Source: Clostridia bacterium (GTDB lineage Bacteria > Bacillota > Clostridia > Christensenellales > Aristaeellaceae). Taken from it: 64,000 bases of DNA. Shown here one piece after another: positions 59,316-64,000 of this stretch. The notes beneath the pieces are model-generated. The model was not told the DNA's origin. It saw nothing but the letters and a program-made list of their open reading frames with translations, and ran no database searches. The first letter of the stretch is position 1. Every line of letters starts with the position of its first letter. The DNA lies in NCBI GenBank assembly GCA_017395065.1, contig JAFPWH010000021.1, positions 119,776-183,775 of the forward strand. The letters run 5' to 3'. A program made the translations under genes and the position numbers.

Positions 59316-61592
59316 TTATGTACCGAGCGCAAGCGTCAGCGTGACGCGCTCCCCCGCGCTCCAGTATTCGACGAGGACTGTATCGCAGATCGGTTCCCAT
59401 TCCCAATTCACGGGCACGTCCGCGCCGTCTTCCCGGACAGCGTTTACACCGAGCACTTTTCCCGCAAGCTTCAGCCGCACGCGGGCGCGGACGCCCTTTT
59501 GCGCATGCAGCGTAAGGCGGCAGTAGTCCGGCGTTACGTCCATTTTATCGATCCTCGCCTGAGTGCCGACGATCTCGGCGCCCTGTGCGGTTATATCCGT
59601 TCTGCGCAGGATCGCCCGCTCGCCGGGGAGCAGCTTAATGTCACGCCTTATCTCGAAAATGGGTGAAAGCATGTCCGCATAGCTTCCCTCGACGAGCAGG
59701 GGCTCGTCGCTTACGCTCTCGTCCATCACGGCGCAGAAGACGTACTCGCCGCGCTCGAAGCGGAAGTAGTTGCGCCAATTTACCGTGCAGCCCGCTTTGG
59801 AAAGTGCGTCCTTGACGGCGTTTCGCCACCGGTCGGCGTTATCGGCGCTTAAGCCGATCAGCGCGGGCGGCATACACAGCCGCGCAAGGCTTCCCTTGCC
59901 GAAAACGTATTCTCCTTCGGCCAGGTCTCTGCCAAGCCCCATGCTCTCAAACAGATGCTCTTCCGGCGCGTCGTAGCCGCGTTCGTTCCACCAGCAGCCG
60001 GCGTTTTTCGAAAAGGGCGAGCCGCCGCCGACAAAGATCAGCCGTCCGCCTTCTGAAATCCATTTGCGCAGGGCTTCGTGGAATTTCGGCGATTCGGGCT
60101 TCATGAAGTCGTAGCTCAGGATCGCGGCTTTGAACTCGCCGCCCATCCGTCCGTTTTCCGTTATGTGAGAGGTAAATTGAAAGCGAAGCGGCAGGCCGTA
60201 TTTGACGAGCGGCAGCGTAAGGCCGAACAGGTCGGGCGACAGCGTGCTTTCCCGGAAGGCGTTCAGGCGCGCTTCGTCGTCTCCTCTGTTGAGCTTGGTT
60301 TGCAAAAGCACACTGCACTTTTCGGCAGCCATCGGCTTTTCGTTTCGCAGATCGCACAGGAGTTTGAACCAGCTTTCTTCCAGCGCCCTGTCGCAGGGGA
60401 CGCTGTCCGGCATGCGGCGCTCGCAGAGGCAGCTGTCCGACAAAAGAAGGCAAAGCGGCGTCCCGGCGCCCTCGAACGCACCTTCCTCTTCGGGCATGTT
60501 GCCGAGCATTTCGAACACGCCGCACAGCACGCTCGCGTAGTCCTCCGGAATGGGCTTTGCGCCGCCGGCCGCGAAGCTGCTTTCGTCTTTATTTGCAATG
60601 TTCGGCTGCACACGCGGGTATTTGCCGAAAAACACGCGCCTCGGCCAGGGGCAGAGCTCGAAGCGCTTTGCGCCCGGCTGCATAAGGCAGGCAAGAAGCG
60701 TGTCCGCATAGCTTTTGCGGTACATTTCCCAGCTGTGGGATGGGCTGTCCTCGATGGGATCGGTCAAAAGCCAGATCGGTTTTGCGCCCGCGGCGGCGGT
60801 GAGGGAAGCGTATTCCAGAAGCGCCGTCTCGAAAACGCGCTCGCGGACCCTGCCCCCGTACACCTGCGCCGTGCGCGCGGTGCCCGTCCAGACCTGGCCG
60901 ATCAGCCCGTCCACGTCCTTTAGTAGCCCCACGTGGCCGACCGGAGAGACGATCTGCCACTGCGAATAATTGATCGCGCTGTGCGTTGCGACCCAGATAA
61001 AGAAGCTGTGCCCCTTGCTTGCGGCATAGGCCTTTACGCCCCGCGCGACGCGCGCGATGGCCCTTTCGTACAGCTTCGCTTTGAGGCAGCCGCTTTTGAG
61101 CATGGCCTCTTCGCTTTCGTGCTGCGGCGAAAAAGCTTCCCCGTATTCCGCTTCGAAGGCGCGCCGGAACGCCCCGGCGTAGCCCGCCTCGGCGTACAGC
61201 TCCGGTTCCTCTATGACCGCGCCCTCCGCGCCCGCGTCCACGGCCGTTTTCAGGCGCGAAACGAGATGGTCGCAAAATGCCCCGGTGGGCACCAAATACG
61301 GTACGCCCGGATTGTGGACGATTTCCCTGCCGTCACGGGCGCGCTGGCCCTCGTCGGAGTGCTCTTTCCCGTCGCAGGCGCCGCGCAGGTAGTCCCCGTA
61401 ATCGCCCCAGGCAATGCCGAACATGACCGCGCAGCGGTAGCCCGCGCCGCGGTACCGACAAAGCCTTTCGGGCAACGAGGCGTCGAGGCCGTAGACCAGG
61501 GCGAGGTCGGCCTTCGGCGCAAAGCCGCTGTCATAGTCTGCCCGCTCCTGAAAGCAGGTAGCGTAGGCGGCGGTATCTCTGATGTACGGCAT
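59316..61592 (-). CDS. Large putative glycosidase-like protein, unknown function
   Basis: The 758-residue cytoplasmic protein has an N-terminal barrel-like region (about 1-340, with EGAVIEEPELYAEAGYAGAF, HSFFIWVATHSAINYSQW), a middle alpha/beta part resembling the amidotransferase-like domain of GH42 beta-galactosidases (about 400-560, with GGRLIFVGGGSPF), and a C-terminal beta-rich region. The architecture suggests a GH42- or GH-clan-A-like enzyme, but no motif proves it. No signal peptide. It is 5 bases after a small secreted protein gene. Confidence 0.6.
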   Translation of the reverse strand: MPYIRDTAAYATCFQERADYDSGFAPKADLALVYGLDASLPERLCRYRGAGYRCAVMFGIAWGDYGDYLRGACDGKEHSDEGQRARDGREIVHNPGVPYLVPTGAFCDHLVSRLKTAVDAGAEGAVIEEPELYAEAGYAGAFRRAFEAEYGEAFSPQHESEEAMLKSGCLKAKLYERAIARVARGVKAYAASKGHSFFIWVATHSAINYSQWQIVSPVGHVGLLKDVDGLIGQVWTGTARTAQVYGGRVRERVFETALLEYASLTAAAGAKPIWLLTDPIEDSPSHSWEMYRKSYADTLLACLMQPGAKRFELCPWPRRVFFGKYPRVQPNIANKDESSFAAGGAKPIPEDYASVLCGVFEMLGNMPEEEGAFEGAGTPLCLLLSDSCLCERRMPDSVPCDRALEESWFKLLCDLRNEKPMAAEKCSVLLQTKLNRGDDEARLNAFRESTLSPDLFGLTLPLVKYGLPLRFQFTSHITENGRMGGEFKAAILSYDFMKPESPKFHEALRKWISEGGRLIFVGGGSPFSKNAGCWWNERGYDAPEEHLFESMGLGRDLAEGEYVFGKGSLARLCMPPALIGLSADNADRWRNAVKDALSKAGCTVNWRNYFRFERGEYVFCAVMDESVSDEPLLVEGSYADMLSPIFEIRRDIKLLPGERAILRRTDITAQGAEIVGTQARIDKMDVTPDYCRLTLHAQKGVRARVRLKLAGKVLGVNAVREDGADVPVNWEWEPICDTVLVEYWSAGERVTLTLALGT

Positions 61593-61597
61593 CGCGC

Positions 61598-62080
61598 TCA
61601 GCGTTCGAGGCGGTATACGAGCGATTCGCTGCCAAGGCTCAGCACCATGAAGACGTACGAGCCGTCCCTGTCGTAATTGAACGTCAGGTTATAGGTGCAG
61701 GCTTTTGTCCCATACGAATCGGACGCGATGAAGGTCAGGTACATTTCTTCTCCCGCGGAGGTCACGAGGGCGGCATACCTTCCGTCGCCCGTATAAAACT
61801 CGCAGTCGATCATTTCGCCGCCCGGCAAAAAGCGAAAATCGTCCGACAAATCGGCCATTGGGGAACTGCCGTAATTTGTGATCCTTACCCATGTACCCAG
61901 CGAAAGCACCGCCTCCGCCAAGATAAACTCGGGCGCGTCTGTGTAAGTGCTCGTGCCGTAAGCGACATCTTCCCCGTAGGCCGCTTCCGCTTCCTCTGCG
62001 GACGCCGCATCCCCGATCGGGGATGCGCACAGCAGGGCGGCACAGACGAAAAGCGCAAGCAGCGAAAGCATTCTCTTCAT
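61598..62080 (-). CDS. Secreted protein of unknown function
   Basis: The 160-residue protein has a signal peptide (about 1-27) and a predicted all-beta mature part with alternating hydrophobic strands (FILAEAVLSLGTWVRITNYG, YNLTFNYDRDGSYVFMVLSL). There is no lipobox or catalytic motif. It precedes the large putative glycosidase-like gene by 5 bases, so they are likely cotranscribed. Confidence 0.7.
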   Translation of the reverse strand: MKRMLSLLALFVCAALLCASPIGDAASAEEAEAAYGEDVAYGTSTYTDAPEFILAEAVLSLGTWVRITNYGSSPMADLSDDFRFLPGGEMIDCEFYTGDGRYAALVTSAGEEMYLTFIASDSYGTKACTYNLTFNYDRDGSYVFMVLSLGSESLVYRLER

Positions 62081-62145
62081 ATTCGTTCCTCCAAACCGTT
62101 TATTACGCTCATTGTCCCTTCATCGGAAACGCGTTTTGAAATCAC

Positions 62146-62202
62146 AAAAACCGCCCACGCGGATAAGGCAGTTGAGTGCGATCATCCTCGCGGGCGGTTT
62201 TT
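62146..62202. terminator. Long bidirectional terminator after rpmF
   Basis: AAAACCGCCC and GGGCGGTTTT pair, with a further inner ATCC/GGAT region and a long loop. T-runs follow on both strands, so it ends rpmF (-). Confidence 0.75.
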
Positions 62203-62227
62203 AAACTGAGTATGCGGAAGACGGAAA

Positions 62228-62419
62228 TTACTTCGCTTCTTCCTCGACCTTTATGACTTCCTGACCGTCATAGTAGCCGCAGGCCTTGCACACGCGGTGC
62301 GCCAGCTTCATCTTGCCGCACTTGGGGCACTTTACGATGCCGGGCATAGACAGCTTCCAATGCGCGGAGCGGCGGGAATGCTTCCTGGCCTTTGAAACCT
62401 TTCCTTTGGGTGTTGCCAT
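62228..62419 (-). CDS. rpmF: 50S ribosomal protein L32
   Basis: The 63-residue protein starts [18 protein letters not shown] and has the zinc-ribbon cysteines CPKCGK and CKACG typical of the zinc-binding L32 form. ATG 62419 has GGAGG seven bases upstream; an in-frame GTG at 62425 is too close to it. It follows yceD by 2 bases, the usual arrangement. Confidence 0.97.
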   Translation of the reverse strand: MATPKGKVSKARKHSRRSAHWKLSMPGIVKCPKCGKMKLAHRVCKACGYYDGQEVIKVEEEAK

Positions 62420-62421
62420 GT

Positions 62422-62925
62422 TCACACCTCCTTATTGTTCTGATCGTGAAGTAATACGTTAAGTGCCGAAAACGGGTTTGGCCTGACCGCACCCTCAAGG
62501 CACGTACATAGGCTTTTGTTTCGGTTGCTTCCGCAGACGGGACACAGCCCCAGACAGTCCTCCTTGCACAGAAAGCGCATGGGCAGCTGGGTGAGCAGCT
62601 CGTCGAAGGCGGCCTTCCCCGCGTCGATCAGATGACCGGCGATGGGATATTCGTCTTCGCCCGGCGCACGGCTGAAATCCGCCTTGACCTGAACGCGCAT
62701 GGGGCAGGCGACCTCTTCCAGGCACCTTGCGCAGTGCGCGCGCACCGTCACGTTCAGTTCGGCGTCGATGGAGACTGTCTCCTCCGCACCGAACAAAAGC
62801 CCGCTTAGCGCCGCGTCCTCAAAGCGCAGAACGTCGCCCATGATCTCGCAGGGCTCAAATTCCAACGCCTCGCTGAACGCAAAGCTGCTGCCGGGGTTTT
62901 TCAGCGCGCCTGAAACGTCTGTCAT
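62422..62925 (-). CDS. yceD: YceD/DUF177 family protein
   Basis: The 167-residue protein has [11 protein letters not shown] and the cysteine cluster [18 protein letters not shown] of DUF177, almost always upstream of rpmF and implicated in 23S rRNA accumulation. It has its own promoter. Function is known only in outline. Confidence 0.93.
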   Translation of the reverse strand: MTDVSGALKNPGSSFAFSEALEFEPCEIMGDVLRFEDAALSGLLFGAEETVSIDAELNVTVRAHCARCLEEVACPMRVQVKADFSRAPGEDEYPIAGHLIDAGKAAFDELLTQLPMRFLCKEDCLGLCPVCGSNRNKSLCTCLEGAVRPNPFSALNVLLHDQNNKEV

Positions 62926-62949
62926 CGTTCGTCCTCCGTTAGCTTTTAT

Positions 62950-62978
62950 ATTATAGCCGTTTCTCTTTTGCTTGTAAA
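62950..62978 (-). promoter_or_regulatory. Promoter of yceD-rpmF
   Basis: TTTACA (62973-62978), 17-base spacer and perfect TATAAT (62950-62955), followed by GGAGGA before the start. Confidence 0.85.
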
Positions 62979-63057
62979 GTTATTTTTTATGGTACAGCCG
63001 GGGATTTTTGGGAAAACCGCGGCTGCCGGCACATTTTTTGCGTTCCCGCCCCCGCTT

Positions 63058-63588
63058 TTACAGTACGCCGCCGCAGTTCCAAGTAACGACCGTCCTGTAG
63101 CCGAGCTTTGCGTACCAGTCGGCGATGTGGGTGTAGTGGATCCAGGAAAGATCGTAGCCGTCCTGCTTTAAAATCAGCGTCGCGCGCCTTACCATCTCCA
63201 GCCCGATGCCCCTTTTGCGGTACTCGGGCACGGTGCCCACGCAGCCGGGGCCGCCAATGCGGAGGTTCTGATAGCAGCCGAAATCCGTCAGCGCGCAGAA
63301 GGCGACGATCCTTTTGCCGTCGAAGGCACAGAAGTAGCGCCCTCCCTCACCGAAATACTGGACCCACCCGCCGTCGACCAGCGAAACGGCCTCCTTTAGC
63401 GGCTGAACGTCTCCGCCGTACTCGCCGAAGGTGATCTCCTCCGGGCAGGGAACGGGCGGCATGGCGGGCATGCCGTTTTGAAGCGGCATTTCCAATTCTG
63501 CAAAGACGTGCTCCGCCGGCAGGTTTTTGATGCCGGGTCGGTCGAAAAAGCCGGGGCAGATGCTGCGGAACAGTTCGATGTAATCCAT
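63058..63588 (-). CDS. GNAT family N-acetyltransferase
   Basis: The 176-residue protein has the acetyl-CoA loop VGTVPEYRKRGIGLEMV near residue 116 and a C-terminal YTHIADWYAKLGYRTV, typical of GNAT enzymes. The substrate is unknown. It follows ackA on the same strand by 70 bases with a hairpin between. Confidence 0.87.
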   Translation of the reverse strand: MDYIELFRSICPGFFDRPGIKNLPAEHVFAELEMPLQNGMPAMPPVPCPEEITFGEYGGDVQPLKEAVSLVDGGWVQYFGEGGRYFCAFDGKRIVAFCALTDFGCYQNLRIGGPGCVGTVPEYRKRGIGLEMVRRATLILKQDGYDLSWIHYTHIADWYAKLGYRTVVTWNCGGVL

Positions 63589-63610
63589 AATTTTGCGTTT
63601 ATACCGCTTT

Positions 63611-63656
63611 CGGCCGGGAAAGCGGCGGCACGAAGGCCGCCCTGCGTTCCCGGCCG
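63611..63656 (-). terminator. Hairpin between ackA and the GNAT gene
   Basis: CGGCCGGGAA and TTCCCGGCCG form a perfect 10-bp stem with an inner GCGGC/GCCGC pairing. No T-run follows on the minus strand, so termination may be partial. Confidence 0.45.
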
Positions 63657-63660
63657 GGGC

Positions 63661-64000
63661 TTATTTGGTCGTGAGGGCCAGCGTGTCAAGGGCGATTGCG
63701 AGCTCTTCGTTGGTGGGGATGACCCAGACGGAGACCTTGCTGTCAGGCGCAGAGATCAGCTTTTCCTCGCCGCGCACCTTGTTGGCTTCGGGGTCGAGCT
63801 TGATGCCCAGGAACTCCAGGCCTTCACAGACCTTCCAGCGGCCGAGGCCGTCGTTTTCGCCGATGCCGGCGGTGAAGATCAGCGTGTCAAGGCCGCCCAT
63901 CGCCGCGGCGTAGGCGCCGATGTACTTTTTGATGCCGTACTGCCACATGTCCAGGGCGAGCTTGGCGTCTTCGTTGCCGGCGTCGGCGGCGGCGTTGACG
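63661..64000 (-). CDS. ackA: Acetate kinase, C-terminal part, 5' end outside window
   Basis: The last 112 residues are visible, with KKYIGAYAAAMGGLDTLIFTAGIGEND and LDPEANKVRGEEKLIS, the C-terminal ATPase motif of AckA. It makes acetate and ATP from acetyl phosphate, the usual last step of fermentative acetate production. The reading frame is open at the window edge. Confidence 0.94.
   Translation of the reverse strand, partial: VNAAADAGNEDAKLALDMWQYGIKKYIGAYAAAMGGLDTLIFTAGIGENDGLGRWKVCEGLEFLGIKLDPEANKVRGEEKLISAPDSKVSVWVIPTNEELAIALDTLALTTK

Noticed and set aside
1..64000. CRISPR arrays, insertion sequences, prophage or integrative elements
   Set aside because: No regularly spaced repeats, transposase, integrase or phage structural genes were seen on either strand.

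Overview
The window looks like a chromosomal stretch from a high-GC, anaerobic, Clostridia-type Firmicute, probably gut-associated. The evidence is oxygen-independent (CbiK/CbiD/CbiG-type) cobalamin synthesis, DegV/FakA lipid genes, SpoIIIE/FtsK, OhrR and TcdA, strong AGGAGG ribosome-binding sites, and sigma-A promoters of the TTGACA-17-TATAAT type. Most genes are on the minus strand in tightly overlapping operons. I see no insertion sequence, prophage, integrase, rRNA or CRISPR array.

Layout, left to right. 1-6900 (-): shikimate/phenylalanine operon aroF-aroB-aroA-aroC-pheA-aroEK, preceded by a short leader ORF rich in Phe, Tyr and Trp and by an intrinsic terminator, i.e. a classical attenuator. 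The last gene fuses shikimate dehydrogenase to shikimate kinase. 6932-9113 (+): degV, bioY and free methionine-sulfoxide reductase. 9112-11434 (-): DUF1538 membrane protein with a tandem PII-like protein. 11502-14223: a flippase-like membrane protein (+), a phosphopantetheinyl transferase (-) and a VWA protein (+), the last two divergent around a perfect palindrome.

14281-35724 (-): a roughly 21-kb cobalamin operon of 23 genes behind one consensus promoter, an adenosylcobalamin riboswitch and a terminator. The promoter-proximal genes encode a BtuFCD-like ABC transporter, an exported CbiK-like cobaltochelatase, a lipoprotein with two copies of a beta-rich domain, and a second binding protein carrying a third copy of that domain. 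Then follow cbiH, cbiET, cbiF, cbiG, cbiD, cobO, cbiC, cbiA, cobD, cbiJ, cbiP, cbiB, cobT, cobU, cobS, a P-loop-less CobU paralogue and cobC. cbiL and the early porphyrin genes are not here.

35748-40791 (-): ftsK, rimO, pgsA. 40830-47769 (-): carbohydrate/peptide locus with GH3 glycosidase, TraX-like protein, M18 aminopeptidase, MFS transporter and an oligogalacturonate-lyase-like protein, headed by a promoter that contains a LacI/CcpA-type palindrome. 47777-48567 (+): tcdA. 48589-50415 (-): secreted and small membrane proteins and tRNA-Ala(GGC). 50474-55493 (-): fatty-acid-kinase/phospholipid operon fakA-plsX-degV(fakB)-acyltransferase-like-acp. 55589-57399 (-): two-component system. 57429-59235 (-): peroxide operon gpx-TSCPD-flavodoxin-ohrR with a consensus promoter and operator-like repeat. 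59260-62080 (-): large putative glycosidase-like protein and a small secreted protein. 62146-64000 (-): rpmF, yceD, a GNAT enzyme and the 3' end of ackA.

All functions are read from protein sequence patterns and gene context only; no database search was run.
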